This document shows, piece after piece, positions 1-5,121 of a stretch of DNA of 5,121 bases. Location: contig JBIKLI010000315.1 in assembly GCA_044359885.1 (NCBI GenBank), positions 1-5,121 of the forward strand, in the 5' to 3' direction. Within the stretch, counting starts at the first letter, position 1, and the number at the start of each line of letters is the position of its first letter. Both the position numbers and the translations under genes were made by a program. This stretch comes from CAIOSQ01 sp044359885. GTDB taxonomy: Bacteria > Pseudomonadota > Alphaproteobacteria > CACIAM-22H2. The notes below the pieces were generated by a model that was not told the origin of the DNA, made no database searches, and was given only the letters and a program-made list of their open reading frames with translations.

Positions 1-843
1 TCCGCGGAGATCGCCGGCGGCCAGCTGCGCGGCTTGCTGGACGTTCGCGACAGCACCATGGTCGGCGCCCAGCGCAGCCTGGACGAGCTCGCGGCGCGGA
101 TGGCCCAGAACTTCGCCCTCTGCGACATCGACCTCTTCTCCTACGCCGCGCTGCGGACGGTCGACGCCACCGTCACGGCCGCCGCCGCGGTCGCCAAGGG
201 CGGCACGTCGCTGGAGGTGTCCTCGGCGGCGAATCTCGCGGCCGGCATGAACCTGCGCTTCGCCAACCATGCCACCACCTATGTCGTGACGGCGATCGCG
301 GGCACGACCCTGACGATCGCGCCCGCCAACGGCGCCCCCGCCGGCGTCGATGTCGCCATCCCGGCCGGCGCACGGATGGTCTTCGCCGCGCAGCCGGGCG
401 ACGCCCGGACCGGTTTCGCGGGCCTCATCCGGCTGAATCCGACGGTCGTGGCGGAGACCTGGCGGCTGCGCGACGGCACCAGCGCCATCGCCATCGGCAC
501 GCTGGCTCAGGACAACGCCATTCCCCGGGCGGTCATCGACAGCTTCGAGCGGGTCCAGCCCTTCTCGTCCTCGGGCGGCGCGACCGGCGGCCAGACCCTG
601 ACCGCCTTCGCCGGATCGCTGATCGTGGCCCAGGCCTCGGCGCGGGCGACCGCCAAGGAGACGCTGGCCGCGCGCGAAAACCTCAACGAGCAGTTCGATC
701 AGCGCTTCAGCGCGGAAAGCGGCGTCAACGTCGACCGCGAACTGGCGCTGATGATGGAGATCCAGACGTCCTACGCCGCGTCGGCCAAGGTGCTGCAGGC
801 GACGCGCGATCTGATCGACGCCCTGATGTCGGCCGTCCGTTGA
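1..843 (+). CDS. flgK: Flagellar hook-associated protein 1 FlgK, C-terminal part (5' truncated by window edge)
   Basis: FlgK is exported by the flagellar type III system and forms the first ring of the hook-filament junction. The frame is open from base 1, giving 280 residues before TGA at 841-843; the true start lies upstream. Residues 6-18 (GGQLRGLLDVRDS) match the conserved FlgK block before the coiled 'LDELAARMAQNF' segment at about 27-38. 'DIDLFSYA' (about 42-49) corresponds to the usual 'GLDLF' site. Residues 142-160 (LIRLNPTVV, then WRLRDG) are the typical FlgK core motif. The last 41 residues (240-280), beginning SGVNVDRELALMM and continuing through SYAASAKVL, are the classic D0 helix of hook and hook-associated proteins. 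Between the DLF and LNP motifs lies an extra segment of about 80 residues rich in Ala, Thr, Val and Gly (about 53-133), predicted beta, which many FlgK proteins lack. It sits 11 bases upstream of flgL, in the usual flgK-flgL order. Confidence 0.95.
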   Translation, partial: SAEIAGGQLRGLLDVRDSTMVGAQRSLDELAARMAQNFALCDIDLFSYAALRTVDATVTAAAAVAKGGTSLEVSSAANLAAGMNLRFANHATTYVVTAIAGTTLTIAPANGAPAGVDVAIPAGARMVFAAQPGDARTGFAGLIRLNPTVVAETWRLRDGTSAIAIGTLAQDNAIPRAVIDSFERVQPFSSSGGATGGQTLTAFAGSLIVAQASARATAKETLAARENLNEQFDQRFSAESGVNVDRELALMMEIQTSYAASAKVLQATRDLIDALMSAVR

Positions 844-847
844 GGAG
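842..847 (+). promoter_or_regulatory. Ribosome binding site of flgL
   Basis: GAGGAG overlaps the flgK stop codon (TGA, 841-843) and lies 7 bases before the flgL ATG at 855. The overlap suggests that ribosomes terminating on flgK feed initiation of flgL. It also supports 855 as the true start. Confidence 0.75.
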
Positions 848-854
848 CTGAGCC

Positions 855-1925
855 ATGGTCGCGAGCATCGGAACCTTCGCCCAGAACGAGATCCTTCGCC
901 GCCGTTCCCAGGAGGCGCAGCTCGAACTCAACACCCTGCAGACCCAGGTCTCCTCGGGCCGCAAGGCGGACACGTTCAGCGGTCTCGGCGAGGGGGCGCG
1001 CTATTCGCTCAACCTTCGCCAGTCGAAGCAGAGCACCGAGGCCTTCATCAGCACCAACCGGACCACCGACATCCGCATGCAGCAGATGCAGGCGACGCTC
1101 GAGCGGATCAAGGACATCGCCAACGGCGTCAAGATCTCGGCGTTCGCGGGCGTCAGCTCCGCGTCCACCCCGGCCGCCCAGGGCAATTTCACGATCCGGA
1201 CGACCTCGCGCGGCGCGATCGCCGAGATCTCCCAGCTGCTCAACAGCCAGATCGACGGGTTCTATCTCTTCGCCGGACGGCGGACCGACGCGCCGCCGAT
1301 GATCGACCCTGGCGGCATCGGCGAGACGGGGACCCCGCTCGGCAACGCCGCCGCCCTCGCCGCCACCCTGCCGCTGGCGAACGATCAGACGTCGGGCGAC
1401 GCGCTCTACGACGGCATCGTCACCCATCTCGACGGCGGCACGGTCGGCGGGGTGGCCGGCGCCGACCCGGTCCGCTACTACGACGGCGAGCACAGCGCCG
1501 ACGGCGGATCTCTGCTGGTGGCCCGGATCGACGCGAACACCGACATCGCCTACGGCACGACCGGCCGGGACGACAGCGTCGCAAAGATCATGCAGGCGCT
1601 CTACGCGCTGTCGGTCGCCGAACTCACCCCGACCAGCGAGGCCGGATACCGGCAGGTCGCCCTGCGCGCCGTCGCCGATCTGGAGGCGGGCTTCAACGGG
1701 ATCGTCGAGGAGATCGGCGACCTCGGGGTCAAGCAGACCCAGCTCGAGGACGTCACCACCCGCCAGCAGGACTTCATCACCACGCTCGACCTTCAGCTGG
1801 GCGCCATCGAGGACGTCGACATGAGCGAGGCGCTGAGCAAGCTCAGCGCCGCCCAGACCCAGCTGGAGGCGTCGTACCGGATGATCGCGCTGATGCGCGA
1901 GCTGTCGATCACGAAATACCTGTGA
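855..1925 (+). CDS. flgL: Flagellar hook-associated protein 3 FlgL
   Basis: FlgL is a flagellin-like protein, secreted by the flagellar export apparatus, that stacks on FlgK and adapts the hook to the flagellin filament. The product is 356 residues. The N-terminal helical domain (about 1-97) has the expected flagellin-type pattern: an early IGTFAQNEILRR, then LNTLQTQVSSGRKADTFSGL with the characteristic SSGRK, followed by a long amphipathic coil rich in Gln and Ser. Residues 135-149 (GFYLFAGRRTDAPPM) match the conserved FlgL block 'yLFsGtrtdtpP'. The middle (about 150-240) is the variable, Gly/Asp-rich exposed domain. The C-terminal helix (about 290-356) contains DVDMSEALSKLSAAQTQLEASY, the flagellin C-terminal heptad region, and ends ELSITKYL. 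The length is within the normal range for alphaproteobacterial FlgL. The start is fixed by a good Shine-Dalgarno 7 bases upstream and by the conserved N terminus. It is very likely co-transcribed with flgK and with the genes behind it. Confidence 0.95.
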   Translation: MVASIGTFAQNEILRRRSQEAQLELNTLQTQVSSGRKADTFSGLGEGARYSLNLRQSKQSTEAFISTNRTTDIRMQQMQATLERIKDIANGVKISAFAGVSSASTPAAQGNFTIRTTSRGAIAEISQLLNSQIDGFYLFAGRRTDAPPMIDPGGIGETGTPLGNAAALAATLPLANDQTSGDALYDGIVTHLDGGTVGGVAGADPVRYYDGEHSADGGSLLVARIDANTDIAYGTTGRDDSVAKIMQALYALSVAELTPTSEAGYRQVALRAVADLEAGFNGIVEEIGDLGVKQTQLEDVTTRQQDFITTLDLQLGAIEDVDMSEALSKLSAAQTQLEASYRMIALMRELSITKYL

Positions 1926-1928
1926 GGA
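1924..1928 (+). promoter_or_regulatory. Shine-Dalgarno sequence in front of a possible leader ORF
   Basis: GAGGA overlaps the flgL stop (TGA, 1923-1925) and lies 5 bases before an ATG at 1934. It is the best ribosome-binding motif in the flgL-TPR gap, but it is about 65 bases from the TPR gene start and so cannot serve that start directly. The only candidate near 1993 is a weak AGG at 1980-1982. The layout is what first suggests a translated leader. Confidence 0.45.
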
Positions 1929-1933
1929 TGGGC

Positions 1934-1996
1934 ATGGAACCGATCGGCTCGCGCGACGTGGCGTCGTTCCCCGCCGGCCAGGCAGTGCGGCGATGA
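1934..1996 (+). CDS. Possible 20-codon leader peptide ORF upstream of the TPR gene
   Basis: An ATG at 1934 opens a 20-codon frame (MEPIGSRDV..., ending QAVRR) whose TGA at 1994-1996 overlaps the ATG of the TPR-glycosyltransferase gene at 1993 as ATGA. A second ATG at 1928 is in frame and would add two residues. The frame has a GAGGA motif at suitable spacing, and 16 of its 19 codons after the ATG end in G or C, as in the neighbouring genes. There is no signal peptide and no recognised family. Its likely value, if translated, is translational coupling: it would deliver ribosomes to a downstream start that has only a weak motif of its own. The alternative is that it is a chance ORF in G+C-rich spacer DNA, which short length makes hard to exclude. 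Confidence 0.35.
   Translation: MEPIGSRDVASFPAGQAVRR
1954..1966 (+). other. Small inverted repeat (5-bp stem, 3-base loop) in the flgL-TPR gap
   Basis: CGACG (1954-1958) and CGTCG (1962-1966) are perfect inverted repeats around the loop TGG; a G-T wobble could add one pair. The repeat sits within the possible leader ORF, about 26 bases before the TPR gene start. No T-run follows, so it is not an intrinsic terminator. A weak mRNA hairpin affecting downstream initiation is possible, but short perfect repeats are common in G+C-rich DNA. Confidence 0.25.
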
Positions 1997-3636
1997 TCGA
2001 CGCCTCCAACGCGGCGCGACGCGATCGCGCATCGGACGGCGAGACCGAGGCGCGCGACGCCGAGACCCTGCTGCGCCGGGCGCGCCGCGACCGGGGCGCC
2101 GGCAAGGACGCCGAGGCGGTGCGGCAGCTTCGCGACGCGGTCCGGATACGGCCCGACCATCCTGCCCTGCATGTCGAACTCGCCGGCGCCCTGATGGCGC
2201 TCGGCCGCCTGGACGAAGCGGCGGCGAGCGTCGATGCCGCCGCGGCGCTGGCGCCGGGCCAGATCGACCTGTGGATGACCCTGGGAATGATCCGCTACGC
2301 GCAATCCGACCGTGGCGGCGCGCTGGAAGCCTTCGGACGCGCCGTCGAGTGCGATCCGCATCACCCGCAGGCCAGCAACAATCTCGGTCTCGTCCTCCTG
2401 GAACAGGGCCGGCTGCAGGCGGCGGCGGACGCGTTCCTGCGCGCGATCGACGCCAATCCCGGCTACGCGATCGCCTGCAACAATCTGGGCAAGGTGTTCG
2501 ACCAGGCCGGCGACTGGGCCGCCGCCGAGACATGGTTCAACGAGGCCGTCGCCCGCAACGGCGCCTATGCCGAGGCGCGGCACAATCTCGCGGCCTCGCA
2601 ACTCAAGCGCGGCGCATGGCGGCCCGCGATCGAGACCCTTGGCGCGCTGCTCGGCGCCGTCCCCGGGGACAGGCGCGCGCTCTGGAACATGTCCGACGCG
2701 CTGCTGCGCCTGGGCGACTTCGCGGCCGGATGGCGGCTCTACGAGCACGGGATCGGACATGGCGAGTACCGCGGGCCGGCCCGGCCGCGCACCGTGCTGC
2801 CCTATGCGCCCGACGCGCGGCGACTTCTGCTGTGGGGCGAACAGGGTCTGGGCGAGGAGATCATGTTCGCCTCGATGATGCCCGAGCTCTCGGCACGCGG
2901 CGCATCGGGCGTGGTCGAGTGCGACCCCCGCCTGATGCCGCTCTTCGCCCGCTCCCTGCCCGGCTGGCGCTTCGTGCCGGCGACCACGCCGCCAGCCCCC
3001 GAGACCGCCGGACCGTTCGACGCGGCGCTGCCGCTCGCCAGCCTGGCGCAGCATCTGCGACCGGCGATCGCGCGCTTCCCGCGCCATGCCGGCTACCTGC
3101 GCGCCGACCGCGCGCGCGGCGCGGCGCTGCGGGCACGCTACGCCGGCGGATCGCCGGGGCCGGTCGTCGGCATCTCGTGGATGAGCGGCGCGCGCCTCGA
3201 CGCCGCCGCCAAGAGCACGGATCTGCGCGACTGGGCACCGGTCCTCGCCCTGGGCGGCGTCCGGTTCGTCTCGCTTCAGTTCGGCAATGTCGACGCGCAG
3301 GTCGCGGCGGCGCGCCGGGACTTCGGCGCCGACATCCTGGTCGATCCGGAGATCGACCAGCTGCGCGACGCCGACGCCGCGGCCGCCCAGGTCGCCGCGA
3401 TGGACCACGTCGTCACGGTCAGCAACACGACCGCGCATCTGGCCGGCGCGCTCGGGCGACCGGGCATGGTGCTGCTGCCGGCCGCCCGCGGTCTCAGATG
3501 GCACTGGATGACCGACCGTCCGGACAGCCCCTGGTACCCGTCCCTCACCCTGCTGCGCCAGTCGGAGCAGGGGCGCTGGGACGACGTGCTCGCGGCCGCG
3601 GCCGCGCGGCTCGCCGAGGGCCGGATCCATCCATGA
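1993..3636 (+). CDS. TPR-repeat protein with C-terminal glycosyltransferase-like domain
   Basis: The 547-residue product has no signal peptide or membrane segment and should be cytoplasmic. After a charged N terminus (1-22), tetratricopeptide repeats cover about 23-226. Prolines closing successive repeats fall at 54, 88, 122, 156 and 224, an exact 34-residue period with one Pro replaced near 190, so about six repeats. NNLG motifs at 129-132 and 163-166 are typical. The C-terminal half resembles the GT9/GT41-like domain found on bacterial TPR proteins: LLLWGEQGLGEEIMF (278-292), GISWMSG (393-399), KSTDL (407-411), then VSNTTAHLAGALGRP (about 476-490) and DSPWYPSLTLLRQ (about 511-523). The probable role is sugar transfer to a protein bound by the TPRs; flagellin or another axial protein is the natural candidate given flgKL just upstream. 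Caulobacter FlbA-type TPR proteins at flagellar loci are a known parallel. No in-frame start exists between flgL and 1993, so the start is secure. The donor and acceptor are unknown. Confidence 0.88.
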   Translation: MIDASNAARRDRASDGETEARDAETLLRRARRDRGAGKDAEAVRQLRDAVRIRPDHPALHVELAGALMALGRLDEAAASVDAAAALAPGQIDLWMTLGMIRYAQSDRGGALEAFGRAVECDPHHPQASNNLGLVLLEQGRLQAAADAFLRAIDANPGYAIACNNLGKVFDQAGDWAAAETWFNEAVARNGAYAEARHNLAASQLKRGAWRPAIETLGALLGAVPGDRRALWNMSDALLRLGDFAAGWRLYEHGIGHGEYRGPARPRTVLPYAPDARRLLLWGEQGLGEEIMFASMMPELSARGASGVVECDPRLMPLFARSLPGWRFVPATTPPAPETAGPFDAALPLASLAQHLRPAIARFPRHAGYLRADRARGAALRARYAGGSPGPVVGISWMSGARLDAAAKSTDLRDWAPVLALGGVRFVSLQFGNVDAQVAAARRDFGADILVDPEIDQLRDADAAAAQVAAMDHVVTVSNTTAHLAGALGRPGMVLLPAARGLRWHWMTDRPDSPWYPSLTLLRQSEQGRWDDVLAAAAARLAEGRIHP

Positions 3637-3643
3637 CCATCCA

Positions 3644-3650
3644 GGGAGAG
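3644..3650 (+). promoter_or_regulatory. Ribosome binding site of the glycosyltransferase gene
   Basis: GGGAGAG ends 5 bases before the ATG at 3656, within the 19-base gap after the TPR gene. It fixes the start, which is also supported by the conserved N-terminal 'IRIFIGFD'. Confidence 0.65.
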
Positions 3651-3655
3651 CCGCG

Positions 3656-4360
3656 ATGATCAGGATCTTCATCGGCTTCGATGCCCGCGAGACGGTGGCC
3701 TACCACGTGTTCGCGCACTCGATCATGGCCCGGGCCTCGGCACCGGTGTCGATCGCGCCGCTGATGCTCTCGCAGCTCGCGTCGCGGCATGCGCGTCCGC
3801 GTCACGCGCTGCAGTCGACCGATTTCTCCTTCACCAGATTCCTGGTGCCCCATCTCAGCGACTACGAAGGCTGGTCGCTGTTCTTCGATTGCGACATGCT
3901 GATGCTCGACGACGTCGCGAAGCTCTGGTCGATGCGCGACCCGCGCTTCGCGATCCAGGTGGTCAAGCACAGCCATGTGCCGTCCGAGAACGTCAAGTTC
4001 CTGGGCGCCACCCAGACCCGCTACGCGAAGAAGAACTGGTCGAGCGCGATCCTGTTCAACAACGCCCGCTGCCGGGCGCTCTCGCCCGAGCATGTCGAGC
4101 GCGCCAGCGGGCTCGACCTGCACCAGTTCCGCTGGCTGGAAGACGACCGCCTGATCGGCGACCTGCCCAAGCGCTGGAACCATCTGGTCGACTACGATCC
4201 GGCGCTGCCGGCGGACCAGATCTCCAATCTCCACTTCACCAATGGCGGCCCCTACTTCGAGGCCTATGCCGATTGCGGCTACGCGCGACTGTGGCGCGCG
4301 GAGCGCGACGCCATGCTTTCCGCCGAACAACGCCCGCTCGGGCTTCCCAAGGCCAGCTGA
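3656..4360 (+). CDS. Glycosyltransferase with GT-A-like fold (GT8-like, DxD motif)
   Basis: The 234-residue product begins MIRIFIGFDARE, the nucleotide-binding first strand of this bacterial glycosyltransferase group ('i.IfiGfD.rE..ay.v...Si'). DFSFTRFLVPHL (56-67) precedes FFDCDMLML (76-84), in which D78-C79-D80 is the DxD-type motif that binds the metal and the nucleotide-sugar phosphates. KKNWSSAILFNN (125-136) and WLEDDRLIGDLPKRWN (160-175) are further conserved blocks, and HFTNGGP (193-199) matches the 'HfT.GgP' metal/donor-site block of GT8-like enzymes. All key residues appear intact, so the enzyme is predicted active. No transmembrane segment is visible; it is probably cytoplasmic. 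It starts 19 bases after the TPR gene and ends 18 bases before the oxygenase-like gene, so co-expression is expected. A role in glycosylating flagellin or a related surface structure is inferred from context; lipopolysaccharide or another glycan is the main alternative. The donor sugar cannot be read from the sequence. Confidence 0.85.
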   Translation: MIRIFIGFDARETVAYHVFAHSIMARASAPVSIAPLMLSQLASRHARPRHALQSTDFSFTRFLVPHLSDYEGWSLFFDCDMLMLDDVAKLWSMRDPRFAIQVVKHSHVPSENVKFLGATQTRYAKKNWSSAILFNNARCRALSPEHVERASGLDLHQFRWLEDDRLIGDLPKRWNHLVDYDPALPADQISNLHFTNGGPYFEAYADCGYARLWRAERDAMLSAEQRPLGLPKAS

Positions 4361-4362
4361 AC

Positions 4363-4368
4363 GAAAGG
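4363..4368 (+). promoter_or_regulatory. Ribosome binding site of the oxygenase-like gene
   Basis: GAAAGG lies 10 bases before the ATG at 4379, in the 18-base gap after the glycosyltransferase stop. The motif is moderate and the spacing slightly long, but no better start is seen nearby. Confidence 0.45.
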
Positions 4369-4378
4369 CTCGACGACG

Positions 4379-5121
4379 ATGGATCTCTTCCCGACCCCCC
4401 TGCTGGAAACGGACCGCGAGTCCTCGACGCAGGCGGCGCGCCTGTTCGCCGACGCGCGGCGCCACGCGATCTACCAGATCGCCCATACCCCGATCCGGGC
4501 CTATCCCTTCGCGCATGTCTTCGTTGAAGAGGTCTTCCCGCATGACTTCTACGCCCGGCTCCAGGCCCTGCTGCCGCCCGACGACGCCTACGCGGTGGGT
4601 TCGGTCGGTGCCGACGGCCGGCCCGACCAGTTGGCCATCACCGCCCGCCGGGCGCGCTCCGAGCGGCTCGATGCCGAGCGCCGGGCGTTCTGGCACGGCA
4701 CGCTCGGCGCGCTCGATCATTCGGACACCGGCGCCTGGCTGATCGCGAAATTCTACGAGGCGCTGGCCGAACGCCTCGGACTGGGCACGGATGGCTCCGG
4801 TCCCGGCCGCGACCTGCGCGGATCGGCGACGCTGGTCCGCGACCGTCGACCCGGCGGCGAGGGCCCCGGCACCGGCGAGCCGGGCGCCGTGGCGATCGCC
4901 ATCTTCCAGCTCGCGCGCAATTCCAATCGCCGCGAACTGGGACCCACGCTCTATGCGCCGAAGGATCCGGCGCTGCGCTGCGCGGGCGGGAAGCACCATG
5001 ACCGCGACGCCTTCGACCGCATCGTGACCCTTCCCTACCGGCCGAACACGCTCTTCGCCATGCCGAAGACCGATGCGAGCTTCATCGGCTTCGAGCCCGC
5101 CGAGACGGGCGACGCTTGCCG
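4379..5121 (+). CDS. 2OG-Fe(II) oxygenase-like protein with apparently missing metal ligands (3' truncated by window edge)
   Basis: The frame is open for 247 codons and runs off the right edge without a stop. YPFAHVFVEEVFPHDFYARL (42-61) followed by LLPPDDAY is the N-terminal signature of a prolyl-4-hydroxylase-like 2-oxoglutarate oxygenase group often found near glycan and flagellar genes. The core jelly-roll also fits: LVRD (152-155), GPTLYAPKDP (188-197), then LPYRPNTLFAMPKTDASF (218-235). However, where active members have an 'HxD' pair in a block like 'GPHTDxPxK', this protein reads GPGTGEPGA (162-170), with Gly at 164 and 166. Where the distal His is expected ('SFHGv.P'), it reads SFIGFEP, with Ile at 236. 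All three usual iron ligands thus seem absent, while the scaffold is kept without stop or frameshift. It may be a catalytically dead binding or scaffold protein. The alignment is from memory of the family, and the 2OG-binding Arg, expected further on, lies beyond the window. Confidence 0.75.
   Translation, partial: MDLFPTPLLETDRESSTQAARLFADARRHAIYQIAHTPIRAYPFAHVFVEEVFPHDFYARLQALLPPDDAYAVGSVGADGRPDQLAITARRARSERLDAERRAFWHGTLGALDHSDTGAWLIAKFYEALAERLGLGTDGSGPGRDLRGSATLVRDRRPGGEGPGTGEPGAVAIAIFQLARNSNRRELGPTLYAPKDPALRCAGGKHHDRDAFDRIVTLPYRPNTLFAMPKTDASFIGFEPAETGDAC

Noticed and set aside
34..36. TTG at 34 as the start of the first gene
   Set aside because: The frame is open back to base 1, and the residues before it (GGQLRG) already match the conserved FlgK block, so the gene simply continues upstream of the window.
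1733..1871. Near-repeat of CAGACCCAGCT-GGAGG within flgL
   Set aside because: Both copies encode QTQLE in the C-terminal coiled region; heptad coding with the same favoured codons explains it without any separate repeat element.
1954..1966. Intrinsic terminator after flgL
   Set aside because: The inverted repeat has only a 5-bp stem and no T-run follows; the genes downstream are closely spaced on the same strand.
771..2105. Long minus-strand ORF (444 codons) across flgL
   Set aside because: It lies antisense to a confidently identified flgL, its product is Arg/Ala/Asp-rich with no recognisable motif, and such frames are expected in G+C-rich DNA where stop codons are rare.
2271..3659. Plus-strand ORF (462 codons) in another frame within the TPR gene
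   Set aside because: The product is extremely Arg-rich, without motifs, and completely overlaps the TPR-glycosyltransferase frame.
1909..3672. Long minus-strand ORF (587 codons) opposite the TPR gene
   Set aside because: It is longer than the sense gene, but it mirrors the codon pattern of that gene, has no domain signature and no ribosome binding context; the sense frame has clear TPR and glycosyltransferase motifs.
3545..4999. Minus-strand ORF (484 codons) across the last two genes
   Set aside because: It spans two sense genes with recognised motifs and their gap, has low-complexity composition and is best explained as a G+C shadow.

Overview
The window is a G+C-rich piece of a bacterial chromosome, densely packed and transcribed wholly from the + strand. 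Codons end mostly in G or C, and every complete gene stops with TGA. The FlgK and FlgL sequences, and the adjacent TPR-glycosyltransferase and 2OG-oxygenase-like genes, point to an alphaproteobacterium, most likely of the Rhodospirillales/Azospirillum type. That placement is inferred from remembered family resemblance, not from a search.

Layout: (1) positions 1-843 hold the C-terminal part of flgK (hook-associated protein 1), cut by the left edge. (2) 855-1925 is complete flgL (hook-associated protein 3). (3) 1926-1992 is a 67-base gap that carries a possible 20-codon leader ORF (1934-1996), whose stop overlaps the next start as ATGA. (4) 1993-3636 encodes a 547-residue protein with about six TPR repeats and a C-terminal glycosyltransferase-like domain. 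(5) 3656-4360 encodes a 234-residue glycosyltransferase with an intact DxD-type motif. (6) 4379 to the right edge is the 5' part of a gene for a protein that looks like a 2-oxoglutarate/Fe(II) oxygenase, but the expected iron-binding residues appear to be replaced. Gaps between genes are 11, 67, 19 and 18 bases. No terminator or promoter is visible between them, so the cluster reads as one operon.

How the genes may work together: FlgK and FlgL form the hook-filament junction. The three following genes look like a protein or surface glycan modification set. Placed directly behind flgKL, they most plausibly glycosylate flagellin or another axial component. TPR-containing glycosyltransferase-like proteins are known from flagellar loci in alphaproteobacteria, but the target here is inference.

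The most unusual points are the apparently metal-less oxygenase-like protein, the possible translated leader ahead of the TPR gene, and an extra beta-rich segment inside FlgK. No RNA gene, CRISPR array, insertion sequence or attachment site was seen, and no stretch over 300 bases lacks a gene.
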